A stretch of DNA of 64,000 nt. It comes from Zhongshania aquimaris. Lineage in GTDB: Bacteria; Pseudomonadota; Gammaproteobacteria; Pseudomonadales; Spongiibacteraceae. The notes under the pieces were generated by a model, which saw only the letters and a list, made by a program, of their open reading frames with translations, was not told the origin of the DNA and made no database searches. A program made the position numbers and the translations under genes. The stretch lies in assembly GCF_019312595.1 (NCBI RefSeq), contig NZ_JAHWDQ010000007.1:91769-155768 (forward strand). Reading direction: 5' to 3'. Within the stretch, counting starts at the first letter, position 1, and the number at the start of each line of letters is the position of its first letter. Shown here one piece after another: positions 8,720 to 17,522 of the stretch.

Positions 8720-8736
8720 GGCAACTATTTGTTGCG
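8720..8736. promoter_or_regulatory. Inverted repeat GCAAC-N5-GTTGC, candidate operator 3
   Basis: GCAAC TATTT GTTGC (8721-8735) lies about 80 bp upstream of the P450 start codon. It shares half-sites and 5-bp spacer with the copies at 2965 and 6687. Confidence 0.5.
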
Positions 8737-8814
8737 TTAATATCAGTGATGAGATAATCTTCAAAGGTGCAACTAAGCCAATAACTAAACAGCATATTGG
8801 GTACCGCAAAACTT

Positions 8815-10011
8815 ATGACTACGCCAAAATCAGAAACATGCCCTGTAAAACATTTAACAGACACACGGAAATCTGCCAAGATCGCACTGGCAAATACCCA
8901 ACCCGATCTTGGTGCGCACTGGGTAAAAAGCCCATTGCTCGCGCGCCAAATTCTGCGTAGCAAGAAATCCCGACAGGCCGGCGCCAGTGCCGACCTAGTT
9001 CAATTCAAGAATCCAGATCAAGCGCCGGTATTCTTCCTAGATGGCGAAGAACATGCAAAGAAGAGACGCAAAACGCAGCGTTTCCTCTCTCCCAAAGTTA
9101 TATCTGAACAGCATTATCAAACAATGCGCAGAGTGACCGACGAGCTCATTACAAGCTTTAAAAGACGCGGTCACGCAAAGCTCGAAGATTTAAGCTTCAG
9201 CCTCGCAATAGAAGTTGTGGGAGAAATAATAGGACTGACCAATAGCAACAAACTTAGTAGAGCTAAGCGAATTGAAAAAGTCTTAACTTCGAGCATTTCC
9301 AACGCCGGAAATTCTAAATTCGGAAAGCTAAAGCTGAACTTTAAAAGATTAGTGGCCCTGTCTATTTTTTACTGGTTTGACGTCAGGCCGGCTATAAATG
9401 AAAGGAAACACTCCCCTAAACCAGATGCAATATCCCTTTATATCGAAGAGGGATATTCCAAATTTATGATAGTTATCGAATGCGTGACGTACGGTACAGC
9501 CGGTATGCTGACAACAAGAGAGTTCATCATCATGGCCGCGTGGTATTTATTTGATGACCCAGAGCTGCTTTCACAATTTCTTGAAGGGGATGACAAGGAA
9601 CAAATTGCAATCCTTATGGAGATTGTACGCTTAGAGCCAGTCGCCGCCATGATACATCGCAGAACCGAGGAGGAAATCGAAGGGGTCACAGACCAGCCGC
9701 TTCCTCCCGGTGAAAAATATGGTATTGATATTCGCAATATAAACGTCGATAAAAACTTTGTCGGACAGTGCCCATTTTCAATCGACACTTCTAGAGCAAA
9801 AGCCCAGAAAGATTCTGGCCGATTTTTAAGCTTTGGCGACGGCCCGCACGGTTGCCCTGGATGGCAAGTCGCGCTGCACGAAACCCGTATTTTTCTTGAT
9901 CAACTGTTTCGAACCCCAGGCCTCAAGCTTGAGCGCGAGCCCGACATTAGCTGGAACGCACAGCTAGGCAGTTACGAACTTCGCAATGCCGATATAAGCT
10001 GCGAAATGTAA
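8815..10011 (+). CDS. Cytochrome P450 (first of two)
   Basis: About 398 residues. The I-helix segment TAGMLTTREFI carries the oxygen-activation AGxxTT pattern, EIVRLEP is the K-helix ExxR, and SFGDGPHGCPGWQ is the heme-binding loop with the thiolate Cys at about residue 347. It should hydroxylate a hydrophobic substrate using electrons from a ferredoxin; the [2Fe-2S] protein at 28429 is a candidate partner, but no ferredoxin reductase is in the window. The ATG at 8815 is preferred over an in-frame TTG at 8797; neither has a clear ribosome-binding site. Monocistronic on the plus strand behind candidate operator 3. Confidence 0.85.
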   Translation: MTTPKSETCPVKHLTDTRKSAKIALANTQPDLGAHWVKSPLLARQILRSKKSRQAGASADLVQFKNPDQAPVFFLDGEEHAKKRRKTQRFLSPKVISEQHYQTMRRVTDELITSFKRRGHAKLEDLSFSLAIEVVGEIIGLTNSNKLSRAKRIEKVLTSSISNAGNSKFGKLKLNFKRLVALSIFYWFDVRPAINERKHSPKPDAISLYIEEGYSKFMIVIECVTYGTAGMLTTREFIIMAAWYLFDDPELLSQFLEGDDKEQIAILMEIVRLEPVAAMIHRRTEEEIEGVTDQPLPPGEKYGIDIRNINVDKNFVGQCPFSIDTSRAKAQKDSGRFLSFGDGPHGCPGWQVALHETRIFLDQLFRTPGLKLEREPDISWNAQLGSYELRNADISCEM

Positions 10012-10533
10012 GCACCCTGCCAATACTGGAAAGTATATGACGAGTTCTTAATAGCAAACACACCCCGATTTTGACTTTGGCTCTTTTGGGGTTTAAAAAT
10101 GCGCGTCAAACACCGACTTCCTCATAAACTATATAAATAATCAGACCAAAACACGAGTAATGAAATTGCTTCGCGCGATTATTTTTCAGACCTAAATTTA
10201 CTGAATGCCCCGTATCCAAACCTGAATTTAATAAGAAAAAATGCGCCCGTACACTATGCTGAAATTAGAAGATTGAGACTTTTTAAATGAGCTATTTCAA
10301 GACAGTCAAGGTATCCAGCTCGACAAACGCGCAAGCAATCCGTTCGCTGAGCACCTGACAAATTTCAGATTTTGGGTAGGAGGCAGCCTTGACCGCGAGT
10401 GCCTAGGGCTAGGGCTAGGGCTAGGATAGGCACGTCATTCTTTCCGCCGCGGACAAGGTGAATGGCGGTTTCATTGCAAGAAAGGGTGGGCTTGGCTAGC
10501 AAGCTTAGCGATTATGGGAACCCGAGTGGCACT
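10012..10533. other. Non-coding gap between convergent P450 and acyl-CoA synthetase genes
   Basis: This 522-bp stretch holds no gene I can support. A 49-codon frame without a good start runs through 10278-10428 into the hexamer repeat and may be a gene remnant. The only striking structure is the CTAGGG repeat at 10399-10433. Confidence 0.5.
10399..10433. repeat. CTAGGG hexamer repeat flanked by 7-bp inverted repeat
   Basis: Three perfect CTAGGG units and one CTAGGA (10403-10426) sit between GTGCCTA (10399-10405) and TAGGCAC (10427-10433), a perfect 7-bp inverted repeat that overlaps the first unit. The structure could form a hairpin. Function is unknown. Confidence 0.75.
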
Positions 10534-12243
10534 TCAGGCTAGGCGCTTTACTGCTAGTTCCCGCAAATCGCCCGCCTTTACCTTTTCATTGCCCGTTAAG
10601 GGGTATTCAGATTCAGTAAAAATAAGCACACGGCGCGGCAGCTTAAAACTCGCTAGACGCTCTTTTAAAAACGCAATTAGTTCTGCTTCGTCTAACTGCA
10701 CCCCGTCAATGGGAACTACGCAGGCCACAACCATTTCACTCAAAGTCTCGTGGGGAACACCCACCGTCTGTGTGCGCTTGATACCTGGATACTGAGCAAT
10801 AACGGTATCAACTTCTTCTGGCGATACATTGGCGCCGCCGGTTTTGATTATATCGTTAAGCCGACCTTCCCAAAACAAATGACCTTGGGCGTCGATAAAG
10901 CCACCATCCCCAGTCCGGTAGAAACCCTGCTCGTCAAAACACTCTTCGGCCGACTTGCCGACATAGCCCATCATGAGGGTCGGGCCTTTAACGCAGACTT
11001 CACCGCGCTCGCCCATTGCGACGATGTCGCCAGTCAATGGATCAATAATTTTAATAATATTACCCGGTAATAAAGGGCCAAAATTACTTGGATCTTCATT
11101 CCCCGGATCACCGTCTTCAAATGAGCTAAGAATACTCATGGTTTCGGTAGTACCGAAGGCGTTGGGCAGATCCCAATCATTATTCGCCGTGGGATGGGCG
11201 CGAATAATATCGCCCTTGGTGACATTCCGGAGGCTCGAAAAATCCGCAGTGTCCCAGCTTGGCTCAGCCTGCATACGGGCCCATTGATGAGGGCGGCCGT
11301 TCATTAGGGTAACTTTTTCTTCGGCAATTAATTTAATTGCGGCGGCGGAATCAAACAGTGGTTCTAGTATTAAAGCACCGCCGGTAGACAAGGCATTGCC
11401 GACAATAATGGTCATAGGCCCGGCCCAGAAAAAGCCATTGCCAGTCCAGCACCTTGCCGGCTCGGTTAAACCCCACAGCCGAGGCCAGCGCCAAAACTGA
11501 ATGGTAAATGCGCGCTGAGATTGCAATATCGCTTTAGGCAAACTGGTGGTGCCAGATGAAAAAAACAGGCCACCGGGATCAGAGGCATAAACAGTTTTCA
11601 TCCGCGCATCGACGACTTGCTCCGATACCGTCTCAGCGCGAGTTAAAAATTCGTCCCACGGCTCAACTGCATTTAATGCAGGGGTTTCAGACGCTGTCGC
11701 TGCAGTAACCCCTGCGAGAACAACTAAGTGTCGTAGATAGGGGAATCGCGTTGACGATAACTCGCCCACTTCAGCGTCAACTATGCCTGGCTCTAACTCT
11801 GCCAACATGGCGCTGAAATCCTTTTTCAGCACACGGTCTTCAAATAGCAGTACCGACACCCCGGAGGCGGTGAGTAAATGCACCATCTCGTCTGCGGTGG
11901 AAAAGGTGCTGAGTACAGTAAACGTGCCTCCCGCCATCGACACCCCAAACATGGCGCTGAGGTATTCGGGACGATTGGTCATTAAGATACCAACCCGACT
12001 GCCCTTGCCAACGCCGCTGGCAATTAACGCTCTGGCAACTTCGACACTGCGATCCCAAAGATCCTGATAGCTCCAGCGCTGCACACCGTCAGCGCCGTGC
12101 ATAACGACCGCTTCCTTATCGCGATAGCGCTCAGTCACCTCACGCAAATAGCCAGGAATTGATAAAGCGCCTATGCCAGGTTCTTCCGACAGCGGCGGCG
12201 CCGCATAAAGAGACAGTGCCGCTTGTGTGTTTGTATCACCCAT
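10534..12243 (-). CDS. AMP-forming acyl-CoA synthetase
   Basis: About 569 residues. Core motifs are FFSSGTTSLPKAI (P-loop, near residue 220), NAFGTTETM (A5), YRTGDGGFIDAQGHLFWEGR (A7/A8) and the C-terminal PLTGNEKVKAGDL carrying the A10 lysine. It should activate a carboxylic acid as an acyl-CoA. It is about 70 residues longer than the ligase at 940-2436, and the two share no obvious close identity, so they probably act on different acids. The ATG at 12243 is preferred over an in-frame TTG at 12255. A 54-bp gap separates it from the hydratase upstream, consistent with one operon. Confidence 0.87.
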   Translation of the reverse strand: MGDTNTQAALSLYAAPPLSEEPGIGALSIPGYLREVTERYRDKEAVVMHGADGVQRWSYQDLWDRSVEVARALIASGVGKGSRVGILMTNRPEYLSAMFGVSMAGGTFTVLSTFSTADEMVHLLTASGVSVLLFEDRVLKKDFSAMLAELEPGIVDAEVGELSSTRFPYLRHLVVLAGVTAATASETPALNAVEPWDEFLTRAETVSEQVVDARMKTVYASDPGGLFFSSGTTSLPKAILQSQRAFTIQFWRWPRLWGLTEPARCWTGNGFFWAGPMTIIVGNALSTGGALILEPLFDSAAAIKLIAEEKVTLMNGRPHQWARMQAEPSWDTADFSSLRNVTKGDIIRAHPTANNDWDLPNAFGTTETMSILSSFEDGDPGNEDPSNFGPLLPGNIIKIIDPLTGDIVAMGERGEVCVKGPTLMMGYVGKSAEECFDEQGFYRTGDGGFIDAQGHLFWEGRLNDIIKTGGANVSPEEVDTVIAQYPGIKRTQTVGVPHETLSEMVVACVVPIDGVQLDEAELIAFLKERLASFKLPRRVLIFTESEYPLTGNEKVKAGDLRELAVKRLA

Positions 12244-12297
12244 GATCTTGCCCAACTAGCCGAAACCAAAATTATCTAACGCAAGGACAGCGCTCGA

Positions 12298-13488
12298 TTA
12301 ATAGGGAAGTTCAACCTCAGCGGTGCCTTTGAGGATAATTTCGCCGGTCTGGGTAGTCATCACCACCTGCACTTTCACAACCGGACAGCCAAAGGGTGAC
12401 TTGTCGATTTTCTCGATAATTTCGCCATCCATATAGGTCACGTCGCCCTCGAAGGCAGGATTGCGAAACTGCGTATTGGAGTGCCAAATAAAGCCATTGT
12501 GTCCGGCCCAATAACTAATATAGTCGATATGCCAGGCGTTCATGGATGCGCCGTAACCGTACATACCACCCATACCCACATTGGTGGCTTTTTCTAAATC
12601 GACGTGGCCACTTGAAGGACCAAAGTACAGGCCATCGCCCATACGCGGATCAACCTTGCGCGCGTCATAGTCGTAAGACATGTCTTCAGCAAAGCCGGCC
12701 TTTTCGGTCGCAGGATCGTACTTACCCTCGGGAACATTCCAGCGCCACGTTCCCCAAATATTTTGGCGAAAGGCGCGGTATTCAGTTACAAAGGTCACTA
12801 CTGAATGTGGGCCGACAACCCGACGCGGTAATTTATCACCCACCTTTACGTCGCCGTAGGCGGGAGAATGTCCTTCACGATTCGACATCAGCCACTCGTG
12901 ACGAACTTTATGAATTTCTTTTATTTCGTCTTTTGTCCAGCGATGAGGTGCCGCACGCTCTGCGCCGTGCACCGCACGTTTATTTGCCTCTTCACGTAGA
13001 TAGCGAATAGACGTAGCACGCTCTCTAGCGACTAAGACGCCGTTCTGATTCCGGTGTTCGGTATCACCACGCTGAAACACGGTTGGCCCAGCAAAGCTGG
13101 TCTCTTTCACATCGTAGCCATCAAAGCGGCGCTTCTGAAATAGCTTGTCACCGGGACGAACAGGTGCGCCGTAAAACCACCACTCCTCACCACCAAAAAT
13201 AAGGTGCGAACCGGGGATATTGCCGACGCCTGCTGGATGGCAGCCGTGGCCATAGTCCATCGCAACCGCGAAGGACTGTGGCGCAACAATACCACCAAAC
13301 TTTGAAGAATTAGCGAATTCCTCATCCCAGTGAATGGGATTCGGATAATCCATGGCCATAACCCAGCGGCGAATATCGGTTGCGTTACAGGGATCCCATA
13401 ACTCGGCAAACACGACTTCCTGCCCGACCAAGCGATCTAAATCGCTTAGATCAATTTCAACTGGCTTATTATTATGGTCCGCAGACAT
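12298..13488 (-). CDS. Double-hotdog MaoC/FAS1-type acyl-CoA dehydratase-hydratase
   Basis: The 396-residue protein looks like two hotdog domains in tandem. The N-terminal half has PNPIHWDEEFANSSKFGGIV followed by PQSFAVAMDYG, a MaoC dehydratase N-domain pattern. The C-terminal half has AWHIDYISYWAGHNGFIWHS and RNPAFEGDVTYMDGEII. Such fused proteins hydrate bulky enoyl-CoAs in steroid and terpenoid beta-oxidation. GAGG lies about 10 nt upstream of the ATG. It is grouped with the acyl-CoA synthetase, the AcuI-like reductase and the acyl-CoA dehydrogenase pair, a sensible order for activation, dehydrogenation and hydration. Confidence 0.8.
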   Translation of the reverse strand: MSADHNNKPVEIDLSDLDRLVGQEVVFAELWDPCNATDIRRWVMAMDYPNPIHWDEEFANSSKFGGIVAPQSFAVAMDYGHGCHPAGVGNIPGSHLIFGGEEWWFYGAPVRPGDKLFQKRRFDGYDVKETSFAGPTVFQRGDTEHRNQNGVLVARERATSIRYLREEANKRAVHGAERAAPHRWTKDEIKEIHKVRHEWLMSNREGHSPAYGDVKVGDKLPRRVVGPHSVVTFVTEYRAFRQNIWGTWRWNVPEGKYDPATEKAGFAEDMSYDYDARKVDPRMGDGLYFGPSSGHVDLEKATNVGMGGMYGYGASMNAWHIDYISYWAGHNGFIWHSNTQFRNPAFEGDVTYMDGEIIEKIDKSPFGCPVVKVQVVMTTQTGEIILKGTAEVELPY

Positions 13489-13531
13489 GATTCAATTCCT
13501 CATCATTCGTTTTGCGGCGAATGGCACGACA

Positions 13532-14521
13532 TTATTTATTAACGTCTACCACCACGCGTCCGCGCAAAGTACCTTCCATCATCTGTGTTGCAACACCAAC
13601 CGCTTCAGACAAACTGATATCCTTAGCAATCAATTCCAACACCTTCACATCTAAATCCCGGGCCAAACGCTCCCATGCAACCAAGCGCGACGCCTTGGGC
13701 GCCATAACGCTGTCGATACCCAGCAGTGAAACACCGCGTAAGATAAAGGGCATAACCGTACCAGGTAGATCAAAACCCTGGGCCAAACCGCAAGCTGCAA
13801 CAGCGCCGCCGTAACGGGTTTGCGCGCAGGCATTTACCAGCGTTTGACTGCCGGCCGCATCAACAACACCCGCCCAACGCTCTTTCTGTAATGGCTTGCC
13901 ACGCTCGCCCAACTCAGCGCGGTCGATAACCGACGTTGCGCCCAGCTGCTTCAAATACTCGGTTTCGCTGGCTTTACCCGTTGCCGCCACAACATTAAAT
14001 CCAGCCTTGGCCAACAGGGCGATTGCAACACTGCCAACACCGCCAGTTGCCGCCGTTACCAATACTTCGCCCTGCTCCGGTTTAACGCCGTGCTTAATTA
14101 GGGCCTCAACGCACAGGCTAGCTGTGTAACCAGCGGTACCAATCGCCATCGCTTGACGAGTGGTAAATGCCGCTGGCAAAGCCACTAACCAATCACCATT
14201 CAAACGCGCTTTCTGCGCCAAGCCACCCCAGTGACCTTCCCCAACCCCCCAGCCATTGAGGACAACTTTATCGCCCACTTTGTAATCTGTGTGGCTGCTT
14301 TCCGTCACCACACCGGCCAAGTCGATACCGGGCACCATGGGGAACTTACGCACAACAGGTGAGCTTCCGGTGATTGCCAAACCATCTTTAAAGTTCATTG
14401 TGGAATATTCCACATCGATGGTGACATTGCCTTCGGGCAATTGCGCCTCGTCAATTTGCGCAACCGCAACCGTCTGACCGTTGTCGTCTTTGTTAATCAG
14501 GATTCCAGAAAACATAAGCAT
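13532..14521 (-). CDS. YhdH/AcuI-type zinc-free medium-chain reductase (acrylyl-CoA reductase-like)
   Basis: The 329-residue protein is a medium-chain dehydrogenase/reductase of the YhdH/AcuI group: YSTMNFKDGLAITG, FPMVPGIDLAGVV, LNGWGVGEGHWGGLAQ, GTAGYTASLCVEAL and the NADPH-binding VTAATGGVGSVAIALLAKAG. Characterised members reduce acryloyl-CoA or related enoyl compounds with NADPH. Here it may reduce an enoyl-CoA in the same pathway or detoxify a reactive enone. Tandem ATG starts exist at 14521 and 14515; the first is kept. It lies between the hydratase (43-bp gap) and the acyl-CoA dehydrogenases (181-bp gap). Confidence 0.85.
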   Translation of the reverse strand: MLMFSGILINKDDNGQTVAVAQIDEAQLPEGNVTIDVEYSTMNFKDGLAITGSSPVVRKFPMVPGIDLAGVVTESSHTDYKVGDKVVLNGWGVGEGHWGGLAQKARLNGDWLVALPAAFTTRQAMAIGTAGYTASLCVEALIKHGVKPEQGEVLVTAATGGVGSVAIALLAKAGFNVVAATGKASETEYLKQLGATSVIDRAELGERGKPLQKERWAGVVDAAGSQTLVNACAQTRYGGAVAACGLAQGFDLPGTVMPFILRGVSLLGIDSVMAPKASRLVAWERLARDLDVKVLELIAKDISLSEAVGVATQMMEGTLRGRVVVDVNK

Positions 14522-14702
14522 CTACTCGCTGTTAATTAAATGAAAATTACAGAGCCTCATAGCGGGCTCCCAATGTATTGCCTTCGTTGAGGCGCATACA
14601 GACAGCGACTTATTGCGGACAATAATATTGTCACAAGCGCCTGCCATCTCCGCACCCAATGCGATTCCATAAACATTCTACGCAATCACTTGGCAACGCT
14701 AT

Positions 14703-15716
14703 TTACTGCTCTTGCAAAAAGCCCCGCGCTACCGCCTGGGCATATACCGCCTCTCCTCGACCGAGATGCATATTCAGCAAAGCTCGCTTGAGAAAAAGAT
14801 GACAATCGTGCTCGTCAGCCATCCCAATGCCGCCGTGAAGTTGCAAAGATTCCTCGGCAACTTTAGCAAAGCTGGTACAGCACAAATACTTGGCCGCCAT
14901 GGCGCGGGTTTCAGAAAACGGTCGCGCCAGGGCATCAAATAACATGGCTTCTGAGGCGACAATTTGCACCTTTAAATCAGCACAGCGATGCTTCAAAGCT
15001 TGAAACATTGCCAGTGGTCGGCGAAATTGCACGCGGGTATTCAAATGCTCGATGGTCATCTCAAGCAATTCTGAAGCGGCACCAATACTGTCGGCTGCCA
15101 AACTAATATCACGTCGCGCTAGCAGGGCTGAAACAAGTTGCTGAGCCTGCTCGCCCTCAGCCACTATTGTTTGTTCTTTAAGGCTAAGGTTCTGCAGATC
15201 GACATCAAACAAAGTTCGCGTCACATCTCGCGTCGAGCGCTCAACACACTTAAGACCTGGCTGATCCAAGCTCGCCAAAAACAGCAATTGCTGGTCTTCT
15301 GTCCATAGCAAAGCCTGAGTAGCCTGCCCCGCCCCCGGCAACGCAATAGCGTAACCATTTAGGCTTGCGTCATTTAATCTGATCGATGAATTGGCAAACG
15401 GCAGGCTCAGCAATTCACCGCTGAGTGCCTGCATTAGATGATCAGCTTTATCACTTAAATTTGAATCACACAGCGCCTCAATACTGAGTAGCGCCGATGA
15501 CAAGGGCGCCGCGCACAGGCCGCGCCCTAATTCAATATTCACCACCGAGGATGCAGCAACACCCATATCTAAACCGTCGAGTGACTCCGGGATAGAGACC
15601 ATCAGCCAGCCTAGTTCAATACCTTGATCCCACAGTGATTGCTTCGCGCCATACTGCCCAATTCCGGACACAACCTGACGCACAGAATCACGGAGTTCAT
15701 TGAGTTCTACACTCAC
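14703..15716 (-). CDS. Acyl-CoA dehydrogenase family protein, small partner subunit
   Basis: 337 residues, shorter than a full acyl-CoA dehydrogenase (380-400). It has ADSIGAASELLEMTIEHL, TRVQFRRPLAMFQALKHR and QLHGGIGMADEHDCHLFLKR, the C-terminal helical and FAD-contact segments of the fold; the N-terminal helical domain is poorly conserved. The start is a GTG with GGAG 8 nt upstream. Only 3 bp separate it from the dehydrogenase at 15720. Adjacent unlike acyl-CoA dehydrogenase genes of this kind form alpha2beta2 enzymes in steroid side-chain degradation (known for Mycobacterium ChsE/FadE pairs); the same assembly is inferred here. Confidence 0.82.
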   Translation of the reverse strand: MSVELNELRDSVRQVVSGIGQYGAKQSLWDQGIELGWLMVSIPESLDGLDMGVAASSVVNIELGRGLCAAPLSSALLSIEALCDSNLSDKADHLMQALSGELLSLPFANSSIRLNDASLNGYAIALPGAGQATQALLWTEDQQLLFLASLDQPGLKCVERSTRDVTRTLFDVDLQNLSLKEQTIVAEGEQAQQLVSALLARRDISLAADSIGAASELLEMTIEHLNTRVQFRRPLAMFQALKHRCADLKVQIVASEAMLFDALARPFSETRAMAAKYLCCTSFAKVAEESLQLHGGIGMADEHDCHLFLKRALLNMHLGRGEAVYAQAVARGFLQEQ

Positions 15717-15719
15717 AAT

Positions 15720-16913
15720 TTATTCTCCGAGCTGCCAGCTTTTCGGTTCACGGGGCATACCCAACATACGCTCTGCAATAATATTTCTTTGCACCTCGTT
15801 GCTGCCACCCGCAATAGACCAATTGTAGGAATTCATATAATCCAGCGTCCAATCACCGGTTTCCTGCGTCGCGCCGCGCATAAACCCGGAATCTCCCTGC
15901 CCGTCCAGACCACCCACCCGCACACCCAAGGCAACAAATTCACGCAGCACCTGGGCGTAATAAAGTTTTACAATTGACGCGTCGCCCACCTGTTCGGTGC
16001 CGTTGATACGCTTTTGTAAGTACTGATCGGCCAATGCACAGGCGGCGTCAACCTTGGGTATCAAGCAACCCAGATCAGCTAAGGCAACTGGGTCGCTCAA
16101 GCGACCATTGGATTTGAGCGTACCCACCAAAATATTCAGGCCGTAACGCATACGCTGGGTCAGCTCGACCAGTGTTAAGCCGCGCTCCGATGCCAGCGTT
16201 GCCTGCGCAACAGCCCAGCCAGCGCCTTCATCGCCAACACGGTCTGCGACATCCACTTCAACATCATCAAAGAAGATTTCGGCAAACTCATCATCACCGG
16301 TGATTTGCGAGATCGGCCTAACCGACACCCCTGGCGATTTCATATCAAGCAGTAAATAGGTGAGTCCGGCCTGCGGCGGCCCAGACGAATCAGTGCGCGC
16401 CAACAGCAAACAGTGATCTGCATACTGGGCCATGGTAGACCAGGTTTTCTGACCATTAATAATATATTTATCGCCCTTGCGAACCGCGCGGGTTTTGAGC
16501 GAGGCCAAATCCGAACCGGCATTAGGCTCAGAAAAACCCTGACACCATATCTCGCCCTTGAGAATACCCGGCAGATATTTTTGCCTTTGTTCTTCGCTGC
16601 CGCATTCAAACAGCGTGCAGGCCGCGTGGTACAAAGCAACAAAGTACAGAATCAAGCGCGGCGCATCAGCGCGAGCGACCTCTTCAAATATCACTTTTTG
16701 CTCGGCCAAGGACCGTCCGCCACCAGGCCAACCTTCCGGCCAATGGGGGGTGGCATAACCCGCTTCCACTAACTTTGTGAACCACGCTTTTTGCAGTTCA
16801 ACAAAATCGCCCTGCTCGGCATTGGTCAGGGCGGGCCGCCAAGCATTAGGTACATTGCTCGCCAACCAGCTGCCCACTTGCCGACGAAATTGTTCTAACT
16901 CGATTTGGGTCAT
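15720..16913 (-). CDS. Acyl-CoA dehydrogenase, large partner subunit
   Basis: 397 residues with the full fold: PHWPEGWPGGGRSLAEQKVI, CQGFSEPNAGSDLASLKTRA, YIINGQKTWSTMAQYADHC and the C-terminal YNWSIAGGSNEVQRNIIAER. The segment where medium-chain enzymes carry the catalytic Glu (YEGT) reads IAGGS here, so the base must come from elsewhere, as in the heteromeric steroid enzymes. It should oxidise an acyl-CoA to the 2,3-enoyl-CoA and pass electrons to electron-transfer flavoprotein, whose genes are not here. AGAGG precedes the ATG. It is translated just before its partner at 14703-15716. Confidence 0.88.
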   Translation of the reverse strand: MTQIELEQFRRQVGSWLASNVPNAWRPALTNAEQGDFVELQKAWFTKLVEAGYATPHWPEGWPGGGRSLAEQKVIFEEVARADAPRLILYFVALYHAACTLFECGSEEQRQKYLPGILKGEIWCQGFSEPNAGSDLASLKTRAVRKGDKYIINGQKTWSTMAQYADHCLLLARTDSSGPPQAGLTYLLLDMKSPGVSVRPISQITGDDEFAEIFFDDVEVDVADRVGDEGAGWAVAQATLASERGLTLVELTQRMRYGLNILVGTLKSNGRLSDPVALADLGCLIPKVDAACALADQYLQKRINGTEQVGDASIVKLYYAQVLREFVALGVRVGGLDGQGDSGFMRGATQETGDWTLDYMNSYNWSIAGGSNEVQRNIIAERMLGMPREPKSWQLGE

Positions 16914-16948
16914 CTAGCCTCTAAACCTTTTAATTCTGACGTACGCGT

Positions 16949-17260
16949 TTAAACCTTGACCTCAATCCAGCCGTCCACCACCCGCACCTCATAGGTTGGA
17001 ATTGGCTTAGTTGCTGGCAAATTGAGCGCCTCGCCAGTTTCCAAATTAAACTTGGCGCCGTGCACTGGACAGGTAATGGCGCAATTGCGCACCCGACCAC
17101 TTAACAAGGGCTTTCTTTGGTGAGAACAAAAATTCGACACTGCGAACAGGCGATCTTTAATATTGCAAACCAAAATCCACGTGTCGTTGATCTTGGCCGC
17201 CTTTTTTCCACCAACTGGCACGTCTTCCAGCTTGCAAAATTGAGTATAAGTATTCGACAC
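16949..17260 (-). CDS. Rieske-type [2Fe-2S] ferredoxin
   Basis: A 103-residue Rieske domain with CSH (Cys45, His47) and CPVH (Cys64, His67) cluster ligands, and ETGEALNLPATKPIPTYEVR downstream, typical of ferredoxin components of ring-hydroxylating oxygenases. The start is a GTG with GAGG 9 nt upstream. It probably feeds electrons to the Rieske oxygenase encoded immediately upstream (17523-18926), although a terminator-like hairpin (17403-17426) lies between the genes. Downstream lie the acyl-CoA dehydrogenase genes with a 35-bp gap. Confidence 0.88.
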   Translation of the reverse strand: MSNTYTQFCKLEDVPVGGKKAAKINDTWILVCNIKDRLFAVSNFCSHQRKPLLSGRVRNCAITCPVHGAKFNLETGEALNLPATKPIPTYEVRVVDGWIEVKV

Positions 17261-17522
17261 TGTTGATTACCTCTGTTTTTCATAGTAACTGTCTTGGGAG
17301 AAAAATGGAATCCCAAAGTAGAGTCTGGTGATGTTTCATCATTGCCGCTGTTGCGCCTGAGAAAACGTCAACAGACCCTCGCATTTCTTGGATGTAATAA
17401 CGCAAAAAGCCGTCACTGAGGACGGCCAGAATTGAACAAGCTGCCACTGCAAAGGCCGCTGCTTAACCCTATTTTGGTGTTCTGCTTAGCCGCGCAAAAC
17501 ACCGCAACAGAGCGCTTTAGCC
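17261..17522. other. Gap between Rieske oxygenase and Rieske ferredoxin genes
   Basis: No coding sequence is seen in this 262-bp stretch. Besides the hairpin at 17403-17426 it contains GGTGTT/AACACC arms near the oxygenase stop and a TGGGA/TCCCA repeat near the ferredoxin start. A promoter for the ferredoxin operon is likely here, but I cannot place it. Confidence 0.4.
17403..17426 (-). terminator. Rho-independent terminator after Rieske oxygenase gene
   Basis: On the minus strand GCCGTC-CTCAGT-GACGGC forms a perfect 6-bp stem followed by TTTTT. It lies about 100 bp past the oxygenase stop. Confidence 0.7.

Larger units (their letters stand above)
8326..8814. other. Intergenic region between divergent SDR-like and P450 genes
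   Basis: This 489-bp stretch separates two divergent genes. I see no convincing coding sequence in it. It contains a perfect 12-bp palindrome TACTACGTAGTA (8473-8484) and the candidate operator at 8720-8736, so it is probably regulatory. Confidence 0.5.

Noticed and set aside
10399..10433. Telomere-like repeat suggesting a chromosome end
   Set aside because: Only four units and normal bacterial genes continue on both sides.
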